A stretch of DNA of 64,000 nt, taken from NCBI GenBank assembly GCA_023213315.1, contig JAKCPI010025072.1:1-64000 (forward strand). The letters are read 5' to 3'. Position 1 is the stretch's first letter. Each line of letters opens with the position of its first letter. The notes under the pieces were generated by a model, which searched no databases, was not told the DNA's origin, and saw nothing but the letters and a program-made list of their open reading frames with translations. Position numbers and translations under genes: made by a program. The DNA is from Euborellia annulipes (Eukaryota > Arthropoda > Insecta > Dermaptera > Anisolabididae). This document shows positions 9,441 to 20,559 of the stretch, piece after piece.

Positions 9441-10440
9441 CCTGGATCGCAGCGTAACAAAGAATATAAGTGTGGAAGATGTAATTTTTTGCACGGGCCT
9501 AAGAAATGTCCAGCCTTTGGAAAAATGTGCCATAAGTGTAAAAAAAATTTGTCATTTTGGTAGTGAATGTAAATTAAAAAGTGTAAAATCAATTAGTGTT
9601 GAAAATGAATTATTTGTTGACGAAATAGTTCAAGTTAGATCATTAAACAAGAGGACCTGGAGGGAATCCATAAGAATAGGCTCTAAGGATATTGAATTCC
9701 AAATCGACACCGGTGCTGAGGTCAACATAATTCCTGAGCGACTCTTCAAAGAAATTAACAAAAATAAGGACCATCGTCTAAAGGAAACAGAGGTATTATT
9801 AGAGGCGTATGGAGAACCTTTAACAATAAGGGATAAGTTAGAAGCCCAATTAAAAGATCTAGTTGATCAAAAAATAATAAGTAAGGTAGAAGGTCCTTCA
9901 GACTGGGTCAGCACTTTAGTAATAATAGAAAAAAATGATGGAAGTTTAAGGCTAAATTTGGACCCAAAAGAGTTAAATAAAAATTTGAAATTCCATCAAT
10001 AGAGGAGATTTGCGAAAAACTGACGGGGAAACAATTTTTCTCAGTTGATAGGGCTAAAACATTCAATGTTAAATTTAATAAAAACAACTTAATTTAAAAA
10101 TGCCTAGAAGAAGACGCTGATGTCAAATTAGGGTTTCTTCACCATCGAAACACGCCAAGAGGAGCACTGGGTTCTCCGGTGCAAAGGCTAATGAACAGAA
10201 CGAAGACGTTTTTGCCCACGATTAGTGGTATTCTTCTCCCTAAAATAATAAGAGGTGTGAAGAAAGTGCTCAACGAGAAAAAGCTAAAAGAGAACGATGA
10301 CGAGCAAATGCGCGATCTTCCTCCTTTTAAGAGTGGAGATAACATATACTCTAAAGAAAAATCCACAAAGGTTGGTTCCCAGTCGAAGTACTCACGGAAG
10401 CAGAGACCCCTAAGTCCGTTGTTATAAGAACCCCTGAGGA
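9440..10440 (+). pseudogene. Internally deleted gypsy element: gag knuckles, protease, RT start, integrase end
   Basis: From 9466 one frame reads CGRCNFLHGPKKCP and then MCHKCKK, a double zinc knuckle, and shifts frame near 9550. Protease follows with FQIDTGAEVNIIPERLF (about 9700-9750). Reverse transcriptase begins with KIISKVEGPSDWVS and NDGSLRLNLDPKELN, then breaks near 10,080. The next recognisable part, 10,125-10,430, is the integrase tail (RNTPRGALGSPVQRLMNR, DLPPFKSGDN), so most of RT, RNase H and the integrase core are deleted. Frameshifts near 10,190 and 10,370 break the tail too. Confidence 0.75.
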
Positions 10441-10689
10441 GAAGATCTATATAAGAAACTCATGATTCTTAAAACAAAACCGAAGTGACCCGGCGACCAA
10501 AACAGAAGACCTAAAAAAAATAGACAATCTCACATCACCACTTGTTCGCGCGAGCTTTTAAATAAATGCTCATGCTCTCATTCACCCGAGGGCAGAACAG
10601 GTTAAAGAAAAAAACGGAAGAAGAGACGCTAGTAAAAAAAGGCTTCGACGCCACTAGACTTTACTTTACTCACTGCAAAATGATTCATT

Positions 10690-11190
10690 ATATATTACGC
10701 AATTAAAAACTAGACTTTGCCCAGACGGACACGTGGCATTTCTAGACAGGAATTTAATAAATAAATTCTTTCATTTTACATATGCAGGTGCAAGGTGTCA
10801 GGTATCACGTCCGGATGCCTAGAAGACAGAAATTCGAAACCCTTTCTAGATTATATGAAAAATTAATATAATAATTGCAAAATCATCAGAAATATTTTCT
10901 CATGGGAAGAAGATTCATAATGTACAAAGTCCACTCAAAATCGTCGCCGCAAGACGGCAAAAGGGACTATATAAACCCCAGAGAGCAAGCAAGAGACAAT
11001 ATACCATTAGGATGTGTAGAAGTAACGTCTCCCATTTATACTTTACAATATACCTTTTGAATGCAGTAGAAGTAACAACTCTTTTTATAATTCATATAAT
11101 TGTACTATAAAGTGAAAATTAAATAAACTAAATTTGAACACATCAACTTGTTTTACTTTGGGGAAAGTCTAAATCCTCTGGTGGCGGCAA
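10690..11190 (+). repeat. Probable LTR or 3' region of a gypsy element
   Basis: Downstream of the integrase remnant lie a TATA box (ctatataaaccc, about 10,965) and AATAAA-like signals near 11,120, followed at 11,177 by TGGTGGCGGCAA, which could be a primer-binding site. That order fits an LTR followed by a leader. Boundaries and duplications were not resolved. Confidence 0.35.
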
Positions 11191-11423
11191 ATACCCAGTC
11201 AACAACAGGAACCCGAAATTTGGGAATCTACCAGACCACAACAGTGGTGTACAGCAACGAAGTCGACCAAACCACAACACCAACAATCATCATATTATCG
11301 TCTTTGTATATAAATTTACGAATTGACTTTATCCCCTTTACTTTTACTTATAATTTCGCAATAATGGCTGTTGTCTTTTTGCAACGGTTTTCATTTTTAT
11401 ATCAAGATGTTTTCAATATTTAA

Positions 11424-11980
11424 ACTTAACTGTTGACGACCGAGAAAAGATGGTGACAGAAAATAACCTCTACAAATACTAGGTGGAGTTAGTGTAGATT
11501 AAAATTGACAAATGGTAATGCAATTCTAACCTCTCAGATCTTAAATGAATGTGTAAATTATCGGTTTAAAGAAATAAAAAAATCTGTTATTAATAATTAA
11601 TAAAGAAAAATTATTAAATAAGATAATAATTAGAATGAGATGTTTTGTTATAAATGAATGTAATTTGTGAATAATATAAAAATAATATCATTTTTCTTAC
11701 AGTTTTAATATATTCTTATAACACGCAAATATTTTTGTTAAATTTGTTTTAAAAATTGGCCAACATCTTGGAAATTCAAAAAATGAAATTATTCATAACA
11801 ATATGTGATTCTGATAATAGCTTGAGGTAAATATTGTTTTAATTGAAATAATATGTTGTAATGAAATGTATAAAATATTAGTTGTAAGTCAAATGTATAT
11901 ATATATATATAGCCCTAATGGTGGCTAAAAAAATTTAAACAAAATGGAAGTTGAATATAACTAACTAATGTAAAAAAATT
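11424..11980. other. No gene seen; AT-rich spacer before the hammerhead motif
   Basis: The stretch is very AT-rich with a short TA repeat at about 11,895-11,912. No coding signal was seen. It may be the body of the element that carries the ribozyme at 11,987. Confidence 0.3.
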
Positions 11981-11986
11981 TATTAT

Positions 11987-12039
11987 AGGCTCTGACGATG
12001 ATAGAAAATCGAAACTGATGTTTGCAAACCAGTCAGCCT
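11987..12039 (+). ncRNA. Complete type I hammerhead ribozyme
   Basis: All parts of a hammerhead are present in order. Stem I is AGGCT (11,987-11,991) with AGCCT (12,035-12,039). The core CTGACGA is at 11,992-11,998. Stem II is GAT (12,000-12,002) with ATC (12,008-12,010) and an agaaa loop. GAAA follows at 12,011-12,014. Stem III is ACTG (12,014-12,017) with CAGT (12,030-12,033). The cleavage triplet GTC ends at 12,034. Self-cleavage would leave a 3' end after 12,034. An AATAAAAA signal follows at about 12,046. This form is known from Penelope-like elements and retrozymes. Activity is inferred. Confidence 0.75.
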
Positions 12040-12301
12040 CAACTATTAATAAAAAATTGAAAAAAATTTTTAAAAAATTATTTCAATATTAACCTACCGA
12101 CAAACAGTAGAGACGGTGACACTGCGGCTCTGTTCAAGTTTTAAATTTGAAGAAACCTCCGTCCCAGAATCTTCATTTAATCTACAAATACTGTTTATCA
12201 TATCAGCATAGTCAAGAAACATGCACACTAAAAAACCGTCCTTTAGGTAATGGCCAACATCACTGATCCATCTGCAGCTAGAAAGCAACCGGGACAAGAA
12301 T

Positions 12302-12635
12302 GTGAATCAGAGAGGAGTGTTATATTTTAAGAACCTGAATGGAAATGAGAGAATTTTTATTTCGCAAGGATTGGGTCAGATGATCACAGAGAAAATACAT
12401 AGAGAACTGGGACATGTGGGAGCGTATCAAATTTTGTTACATATACGTCCACATTATTATTTTTACAATATGGATAAGATCGTGAATCGCTATTGTAGTT
12501 CATGTCAAGTATGTAAGAAGAATAAAACAAGGAGGGGCCGCCACGATTGGTAAACTGTCACACCTGGGTCCCGCGACTGTGCCTTATGAAATTATGTCAA
12601 AAGATACGGTCGAAGGCGGGCTTTGCGACTAGTAT
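12302..12635 (+). pseudogene. Gypsy integrase zinc-finger fragment
   Basis: The frame contains KIHRELGHVGAYQIL and YCSSCQVCKKNKTR, an HHCC zinc-binding domain of LTR-element integrase. After a frameshift near 12,545 another frame continues KLSHLGPATVPYEIMS, which precedes the catalytic domain in gypsy integrases, and ends at a stop near 12,630. No catalytic core follows. Confidence 0.75.
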
Positions 12636-12639
12636 TATA

Positions 12640-12956
12640 ATATATTTAAAATACAATTGTGTTGCATTTAATCAATCCCAAATATATCACAGGTATATTT
12701 TTATTATAATCTACTTTATAAGCATGATTAGAACTACGAACGTGATATATTTGACAAGGATCACAGAAGGAATGTATATATACAGTATAGGCCTATATAC
12801 TGTATATGAAAGTAAAACTGTTTAAAAATTAACTTTAATTAAATTTTATGCAGGAAAGGAGGTGAAGGGATATGTATATACCAGCTATAACGACAAAGCC
12901 ACCCGCCTGGAATTAGTATAACTAAAATTTTATATATACAAATAAACAGTACCTTA
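12640..12956. other. No gene seen; AT-rich spacer
   Basis: This is AT-rich DNA with short TATA-like repeats. A weak reading near 12,855-12,920 resembles retrotransposon debris but gives no recognisable domain. Confidence 0.3.
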
Positions 12957-13551
12957 GGATCCTTGTAAAATTGTAAGGAAGGCAGAAAACAGTGCGTCAG
13001 GAGACGATAGACTGACGTACCGGCATTGGAAGTCGGTCGATCCCGCGGGCTCTGTACTGAGCACGGTGTATAATATCTGTCTTAAATATGAAAAGATCCC
13101 GAACAACTGGAAAAAATCAATTACCATTTTAATACACAAAAAAGGAGACAGAAATGACCCTATTAACTGGCGTCCGATTGCAATTACAAGGACAATTTAT
13201 AAAATCTAGACCGGGATCCTGGCCAGAAGGATTATCGAATGGATGTTCGCAAACAATATCTTAGCGCCAGCCCAGAAAGGGTTCTTGCCATATGATGGCG
13301 TTTTCGAACACAATTTCACACTTTGAAAAAGAAAGGATAGAGCGAGAACCGAGGGAGGAGAATTTATTGCCATCTGGGTAGACTTCTCCAATGCATTTGG
13401 ATCGGTCCCGCACGAAGCCATCATTGCGGGCCTTCATCGCACGGCTGCCGGGAGTAAAACAATAGCAATCATCGGCGACTTATACTCGGGAACTTCAACC
13501 AAAATCATCACCGGGGATGGCGAGACGGAAGAAATGAAAATAAATGCAGGC
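12957..13551 (+). pseudogene. R2-like LINE reverse transcriptase, N-terminal part
   Basis: In broken frames the segment reads SASGDDRLTYRHW, ITILIHKKGDRNDP, INWRPIAITRTIYKI, LAPAQKGF and WVDFSNAFGSVPHEAI, the early reverse transcriptase motifs of R2-type retroposons. There are stops at about 13,208 and 13,325, so it is inactive. The 5' part of the element, with its DNA-binding fingers, is missing. The reading stops at an LTR insertion whose target duplication is CAGGC (13,547-13,551). Confidence 0.8.
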
Positions 13552-14501
13552 TGGTCACGCCGATCTGTCAAGTCAATTTAAAAAGACCTCACATACAAGT
13601 ACGAGTAGAGCCCACCAGGATGCACCAACATCACCCTCTCCGCGTGCGTCCAAGTCGCCGGGCTCTCTCGCCGCTATTAGCTTTTCGCCTGTCAACACAT
13701 GACTTCATCACCTTTTCGTTCGTTCGTCCAAACACACAATACTTTGCATCTCGCAACAAATTGCTTCGAATTTGTACATCCCACAAGTTTCGTTATTGGC
13801 TTTGCCATACCCTTTCGTCAACAATTCGAGCAATATCGTTTATTATCGAGTTACACTATACTTGATAAACGTGATAAATATTCATACACGAAATATTTAT
13901 CTATTCGTTTAATAGCAAACGTACTATTTGCTATTTACATTCTACATTTGGTCGTCGGAGACTCCACCTCCACCAGAATAGTCAACTCTGATTGATCTTC
14001 TCAAACAACGTTGGAAAAATACGAAACTTCGAGATCCAACCTTCTTCATCCAATAGTCACAAACCAACTAACAAATAAGACATTTTTATTCAATCTAGTT
14101 CATCTCTTTGTTTGAACTTGATTTTAAAAAAATTTACTTAAATTTATAGTTCAAATTATATTTGAAATTCAATCCCGAACTGGTCAAATATAATCTTTTA
14201 AAATATTAATAACAATTTATTACTTGTTAAAATAAATACATACAAATTGATTATGTAAAGTATTTTAGAAGATTAAATTATAGACACATCATTTTTTTAT
14301 AAGTCTTGTACACTCAACTTAAAAATTATTATCTTGATTATATTCAATTATTTCTTGATTAAAATCCTAATTATTTATATGCATAATTATTATATCTAAT
14401 TTTAAGTATTTAATTTTTTTTTATTAAAATTTTCTCGTTACTATTGTTTTATAAAACCATCTTTCATTTTTACTTATACAAACCCCAATTTCGCCTAAAC
14501 A
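13552..14501. mobile_element. Solo LTR inserted in the R2-like element
   Basis: A 950-base segment starts TGGTCACGCC and ends CCTAAACA, giving the TG...CA ends of an LTR. It is flanked by the 5-base duplication CAGGC at 13,547-13,551 and 14,502-14,506. The R2-like reverse transcriptase reading stops on the left and resumes on the right of it. No internal retrotransposon genes are seen, as expected after LTR-LTR recombination. Its orientation is unknown. Confidence 0.75.
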
Positions 14502-16316
14502 CAGGCTTTAAAACAGGGATGCCCCATCAGTGGCCTGGTCTTCAATTTCGCCATTGATCCAATCATCAGAAGAATACAATCAGATAGCCTGACCATCAGA
14601 TCCTAGCCTACGCGGACGATCTCGTCCTAATGTCAAGAGTGCCCCGACAAATGCAAGAAAGAATTAACGTTGGAAAAATACGAAACTTTGAGATCCAACC
14701 TTCTCCATCCAATAGTCACAAACCAGCTAAGACATTTTTATTCAATCTATTTCATCTCTTGGTTTGAACTTGATTTAAAAAAATTTACTTAAAAAACCGT
14801 GGAACTGCTGGCAAAAAGCATAAACATTAAAATAAATTCAAGAAAATTTTTTAGTTTCCATCTTTCTGGCGCAACGCCGGTCGGCCCAAGAAACACGACC
14901 TTCACAGTCGGAAGAGCCCCAATCAAACAACTCCAGGAAGGGGAGTTCGACTTGTTCTTGGGTAAACCGGTGGGTTTCCGCATCGCCTCAGACCACCACC
15001 AGCTGGCTGACTTATTTAAAACGGCCGACAAGATTTTTATGTCCCAGCTGGCACCCTGGCGGAAGATAGACGCACTAAAGACCTTCTTTTTTTCATCCCT
15101 GGATTTCCTCATGATAACCTCTCAATTTAAAAAGACCGAATGGGGAAAACTCGATGATTATCTAAGAGCAAGGCTGAAAACTATTCTTCACGTGCCTCAG
15201 GAAGCAGCCAACCATTACATCTATGGCCCAACGAAACAGGGATGTATCGGAATACCAGTGGCAGCGACTGACTCCGATTTCTACATAGTCGACAACGCCT
15301 TCAAGCTTCTGACTTCTAGAAATGTCCGTACGTCAGAGCTTGCCCTCGCAGATCTGCAGTCCACCGTGCAGAATCGACTGTTGACCACCATGACGTTTCC
15401 GAATACCTCAATGGCAACAACGAGGGAGAGTTCAGGAAGAATACCAACGCCCTTTCTTCCGACTGGACTCAAGCAAGGAAGGCATCTGCCCAGAACGAGG
15501 TGGTGTGGGCCTTCGAGAATTTCAAGCCGGCAATTACGGTGGCGGGTAAAACTCTTTACCCGACGCAGAGACACCAAGGTGCTCAGCACACTTAAAACAA
15601 TTAAACAAGCTGTTCACCTTGATGGTCTCTTGCAGCTGCCAAGCCAGGGAAAGGCAATGGAATGCGTTGCACAAGACAAATGCAGTAGCCACTTTGTCAG
15701 TACCGGGGGATTCATCCGTTTTGCCAATTGGAGATTTATCTATCGTGCAAGACTCAATCTTCTTCCTCTCAACGGATGCCGACATCATGACCCCACTGGC
15801 ATAAAGAACTGCAGGAGATGCGGCTATGAAAACGAAACCCTTCCCCATATATTAAATCACTGCATGAGGTACTCCGAGTTGTACACAAGAAGGCACAACG
15901 CAATCGTGAGTAGGGTTAATAAGGCGGCAATGAGAAAGTTTACGATCATCGCTGAAAAAGAGACGATCAACGGAGGACTTCGACCAGACCTCATCATTGC
16001 CAAGAATAACAAGGCTTGGATTGTCGATATTACAATCCCTTTCGATAACCGCATGGCAGCGCTGAAAGATGCAAGACAAGAGAAGATCCATAAATACTCT
16101 GGCTTGGCGGAATCTCTTCCGTCGAGATTCGCCACGGTGGAAGTGAAAGCGATAGTGGTTGGCTTCCTAGGCTCCTGGGATTCCGAAAACGAAAAACCAT
16201 TAAAGAGGATGTGTTCCCCCAAATATTTAGACCTTCTTAGGAAGCTCTGTGTCTCCGACGTTATTAGAGCGTCGAGGGACATATACGTTGAGCACATCAC
16301 CGGAGCCAGACAATAG
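14502..16316 (+). pseudogene. R2-like LINE: end of reverse transcriptase, zinc motif and restriction-like endonuclease
   Basis: The reading resumes with KQGCPISGLVFNFAIDP and the catalytic AYADDLVLMS (after a frameshift near 14,600), is cut by a 123-base insertion at 14,669-14,791, and continues open to 16,316. The long frame holds the thumb region, then CRRCGYENETLPHILNHC (a Cys-Cys-His-Cys motif at about 15,810-15,865), then RPDLIIAKNNKAWIVDITIP (about 15,985-16,040), the restriction-like endonuclease core of R2-type elements. Such enzymes nick the target and prime reverse transcription from it. Tandem loss of the N-terminus and frame breaks make this copy dead, though its 505-codon C-terminal frame is intact. 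Confidence 0.85.
14669..14791. repeat. Second copy of an internal piece of the solo LTR
   Basis: From gttggaaaaatacgaaac to aaaatttacttaaa, this 123-base segment repeats LTR positions about 14,009-14,143 with a few substitutions and short deletions. It interrupts the reverse transcriptase reading between QMQERIN and TVELLAKS. It lacks LTR ends. Confidence 0.85.
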
Positions 16317-16848
16317 GCGATTATGAGCCCGAATTTTCATCATCTATTTATTTATTTTACCCGTCGACGCAACATATATGTGAAGTAATCATCACATCCT
16401 TCATTTCATTGTCATCCTATTATTTATTTCGCCTTCATCATATTGACTAAGCAGATCCCATTCCTTAAAGCAATCATGAAAAAATCTAATCAAAATGGGA
16501 CTCACCTTCCAAGTTCTAATGTATTTTCTATCATGCTTATTATATATAAAAAATATACCAACCGTGTTTTTATTTCTTAATCCCAATATATCGCAAGAGG
16601 GTCCAAAACGTTTACCGCCACTGGATATGTCTCTATCATGATCCACTACACTTTGTCGCCTATTAAACAAATAGCCATTCAAGAACACTAGTTGATATCC
16701 TTTAACTTCTTATCTTAATTCAACTCGGTTGGAGTCAAAGTGAACTTATTTTAAAAAAAAATTTATCTTGTAAATATTATTTTTAATAAAATTTAATTCA
16801 ATAGATTTTCCTATAGAATTATTTTGACTCGATTTTTATTTTGTTCAA
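16317..16848. other. No gene seen; R2-like 3' flank and AT-rich spacer
   Basis: The first part may be the 3' untranslated tail of the R2-like element. No poly(A) tail or target site was recognised, so the 3' boundary is unknown. Confidence 0.3.
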
Positions 16849-17359
16849 AGGGAAGACAGTGACAGCAAGTGGATGCTTATTAAAAGACAAGCCTTTCAAA
16901 CAAATTTTTATTTGTTTTGACGTATTAAGGCCAAAGTTGGTCAAAGTCTTTCGACAAAAGAATTTCTATTGATACAGAGTTTTTCATTAAGAGCGACGCA
17001 TTTTGTTGTTTTTTCGATTAAACGACTTGTATATTATGGAAATGATTTTTATTTCAAATTAAAGCACAATCGATGCCATTAATTATGGAAAACGACATCG
17101 TTCAAATGTCCGCGCGTCGCGATAGAACATGAACTTGGAAAAAACAAGTTAGATAATTTGCAAACCTTGTTGAGGTGTGTATCTCTCCATGATTAAATGG
17201 CAAAGAATTACCGGGCCAACTTCACTCCAATTCGAGAAATGTCAAAAACAAAATGCGTCGTTCCTATTGAAAAACCCTGTATAAACAAATAAAACGTTGT
17301 TTGAAATTTAATAAGCATCAAATCTAAATTCCCTACATTTACTGTCACTGGTTTCCCTC
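16849..17359. repeat. Imperfect terminal inverted-repeat element
   Basis: The ends agggaagacagtgacag (left) and its partner actgtcactggtttccct (right) are inverted repeats. Further inverted matches lie inside: gatgcttattaaa with tttaataagcatc, and gcgacgcattttg with aaaatgcgtcgt. The element is about 510 bases, contains no coding frame and looks like an old foldback or MITE. Confidence 0.65.
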
Positions 17360-17420
17360 GGAAACATCTTTGTATATAACACAATAGAAACTTCCACTAT
17401 TAAGAAATAAATGAAAGTTT

Positions 17421-19422
17421 CTATAATTTTGTTATTAAAAGTTTCATTAATTCTTTTAAACTTTCTATAATATCTTGACGTTGTTTCATATTTTCACACT
17501 CTCTTGTTTTTGTGTCTTCTGTTCTATTAAGTCGTAACTCTTTGATGTGATGGACCACTTTTTCTACTATAGAAATAGGTTCTTTACTTCCTAAAAAAAA
17601 AAGAAAAAATATTATTCTTTTCATCAATAGTAAAATTAATTAATTACAAGTTCAGAGATTGCTTGATATTTCATGATAATTAGTTTTTAGAGCGATTGTT
17701 AATTTGGCAGTCGACTTTTTTAGTGCTTAGGCGTTTAGGAGATATATCGGTTAGAAAATTTGCGAAATAAATATTTTTCATAATAGTATTCTAACAGTAA
17801 GATGTATAATTCGTACATTTTTACCGGTTTCGAGGAAAATTAAAATATACACAAGAGTATAATTTCGAGGTAAAATAGCCTAGAAGTGGAGGTGCGGGAA
17901 GGAGACGTCTGGGGCTGAAAAACGGCGGTTAAAAGAATAAGATTATTATATATATATATATAATATTCGTACACAGTTCGACAATGAACAATCATAATAA
18001 GATAACTTGGGTATATATTTATCTTTATAGATTATATCTGTCATCCCATTGAATAGGTGTCGATTTTCTCTACTTTTCGGAACATGACTTTTAATGTTTA
18101 CAGTACTAAAGATGGATAAAAACGCACACCTTAATAACTACGTTTATAGCCAGCCCCTGACTTGTCGGCTTATATTATACTACGAAGAAAACACCTGCTT
18201 TTCTTAGGCCGCAACTCATTTTGAACATAAATCGACTTGACCACTTAATTACAGAGATGACAGATACAGTATATAGTCTCATTTTCTCTTTTTGGGGAAA
18301 TGCGTTTTGTGTTTATTCGTGTTTTAAATGTTGATCTCCATATGAGTCACATTAACAGCTGTATAAATAAAGTGACATTCTTCTATAACAAAGAAGGGAA
18401 GAAAATTTGAAGTAATTTTGAAATTTTGCATGCTATTTTTATATCAACTAAAGTAAATAAAAATATCTCTCAAGCCTGAGTGAGCACTAAAGAAAATACG
18501 ATTATAACCTACGACTAGGGCCACCAATTTTTTTTATACTCCTAGAATTTGAAGGTGAGTATCTGGACATCAATTTCCTAAAGCAATACGAAAAGTACGA
18601 TGCGCTCGAGAAAATCGACTTTGAAGATTTCCGAGTTCTATAAGTTGCGAAAATTTGAATCCAATGAATTTTTCAGGCATATTCTATATCACGTTTCGAC
18701 GACTAATGCGTCGATGCATAATATACATTGAATATTATTCAATTTGTAATATGAAACGACTCGTTTTATTTAACAATAAGATAACGAGCGGCTCTGAAAA
18801 TGAACTCGGAACTCTTCAAAGTCAATTTTCTTGAGTGTTTTTGAGAAGCGCATCGTACTGCTTTAGGAAATTGATACTCACCTACAAACTTTATGAGTAT
18901 AAAAAAAAAATTGGTGATCCACTAGACGTAGGGTTCCCTTGTAAGTCTAACAAAGCTGTGTGTTATTTATTGGCGAGCCAAACATCCCATGGCCCCCGGG
19001 AATCGAGTCCAGGATCTCCAGCCTTTTCTGGGCATAGGCGTGTTGTCTATTGTCCCTTCCCATTCCCTTGTAAGTTTTTTTTTTGTATAAGCGTTCACTT
19101 AAAGAGCACTAACTTTTAAAGACGACTTTAAAAATAAAATTAATTAAAATAAAGTTAAAAAACAAGAAGAGTGTATAAAATGCATCGTGTAAAATATATT
19201 TGCGAATTAAAAAAAAAAAAAATTAAAATAATATTTACCTAATACTCTTAAACATTTTAATGTGAAGAGATCTTTATAATCATCTTGAAAACATAACATA
19301 AAAATAATCTCTAATTCTTCTAAATCACTATCATAATTTTCTTCTTCTTCATCATTAAATGAATCTAATAATAATAATGCCATCTGCATTGCATTCGATA
19401 TTATTATTTCTTTATCCGTCAT
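17421..19422 (-). CDS. Two-exon hypothetical acidic protein, 117 residues
   Basis: I do not recognise this protein. Exon 1 (19,422-19,239) starts MTDKEIIISNAMQMALLLL and has an acidic stretch (NDEEEENYDSDLEELE). Exon 2 (17,590-17,421) is basic and helical and ends in KELMKLLITKL and a stop. The donor is G/GTAAAT and the acceptor TTTTTTTAG; both are phase 1 and the joined reading is open throughout. An acceptor-like TTTATAG just before the ATG suggests a 5' untranslated exon upstream. The intron holds the inverted repeat at 18,507-18,935. The pairing of the exons is inferred, and the pieces could be unrelated. No function is proposed. Confidence 0.4.
17600..18500. other. No gene seen; AT-rich intron-like spacer
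   Basis: This is AT-rich DNA with a TA microsatellite at about 17,947-17,963. It would lie inside the intron of the two-exon model at 17,421-19,422 if that model is right. Confidence 0.3.
18507..18935. repeat. Diverged foldback repeat, arms about 130 bases
   Basis: The left arm (about 18,507-18,642) and right arm (about 18,795-18,935) are reverse complements. Matching blocks include caccaatttttttt, ggtgagtat, caatttcctaaagca, acgatgcgct and gactttgaag. Short insertions distinguish the arms. A 150-base loop lies between them and has no coding potential. Confidence 0.75.
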
Positions 19423-19568
19423 TCCTATAAATTAATAAAAATCATATTAGAGAAATTTATATTATAAATAAATGATAAAAAAAAAACAATGAAATTTGAC
19501 ATATAAACGCAATTATTTACTCGACAAATTAGAATTTGATTGGGACCAAAAAGTATAAAGGAGGCATT

Positions 19569-20374
19569 AGACCCGTCTAGGAACCTGTTTGACGCTTGAG
19601 CCAATCATTGAAGGTGATTGATAGAAAGTTAGAATGACTCAATCGATTGACCGTCTAGACCCAGTTTGATCAATCCTTACGCCACACGCCGGGCAACCTT
19701 GGAGTAGATACAAAACGAAGACGAAATTGAAAAAAAAAAAACACAAAGTTTCAGAAATATGAGTTTATGAGCCTCATAAAAGAATTGTATTGATTCGTAC
19801 ATTATCCCGATTTCTTAATTTGTCCCATTCCTTGGACCAAAGTCGTTTTCTCTTTTTCTTTTCCCTTTTAACGGCAACTAACGTCAATGCAAGGAAAGTC
19901 AAATCGGTATTGGGCACCGTTGTTCAAAGCGTCCTTTAGAGTCGAAAATTGTGACTCCGTTTTCAACTCGGAAGGGCGGCGATTTTGGCCTTCCTTGGTT
20001 GCTGTTAAAGGGAAAAACAAAAAAAAAAACGAAACGACCTTGGTCCAAGGAATGATACAAATTAAGAGATCACAAACTCATGAGCATTTACTCAATTACA
20101 ATTCTATTATGAGGCGCACAATCTCATGTTCTGAACTTTGTGGGCTTTTTCTCCAATTTCGTCTTCGTTTTGTATTTTTTTTTGGGAGAGTGGGGTAAAC
20201 TCCATGGGTGCCCGGCGTGTGACTGACATAATGATTGATCAAACTGAGCCTAGCCGATCAATCGACTGAGTCATTGAAACTTTCTATCAATCATTTCATG
20301 AATGAATGGCTCAAGCGTCAAACAGGTTCCGGCTTGATTCAATCTGATTGGCCGTCTAGGGTCCCCTTAAGAGA
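19569..20374. repeat. Large foldback element, about 800 bases
   Basis: The ends agacccgtctagg and ccgtctagggtcc are inverted. Matches run inward: cctgtttgacgcttgagcc, gattgatagaaag, cgccgggca, caaaacgaagacgaaatt, and near the centre gtcccattccttggacca with its complement. Almost the whole element is palindromic around about 19,960. Frames inside are shadows of the repeat. Confidence 0.75.
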
Positions 20375-20505
20375 TCGAAGGGACAATCCCCATAGCCCTC
20401 TGTTAAAATGTAACAAATTTCAATGTTTTGTGGTGAAAAGAACCGTAAAATACTAGATAAAGCGAGGGCATATAAAAATTTTGAATTTATTTTTTAATAT
20501 ATATA

Positions 20506-20509
20506 GACC

Positions 20510-20543
<34 letters not shown>

Positions 20544-20555
20544 ATATATATATAA
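20506..20555. repeat. TA microsatellite
   Basis: Two runs of (TA)n are separated by a short break. They are able to fold back on themselves. Confidence 0.9.
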
Positions 20556-20559
20556 AACA

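Noticed and set aside
18690..18775. Additional hammerhead near cgtttcgacgac
   Set aside because: GAAACGTG is present on the minus strand, but no CTGANGA core precedes it at the right distance.
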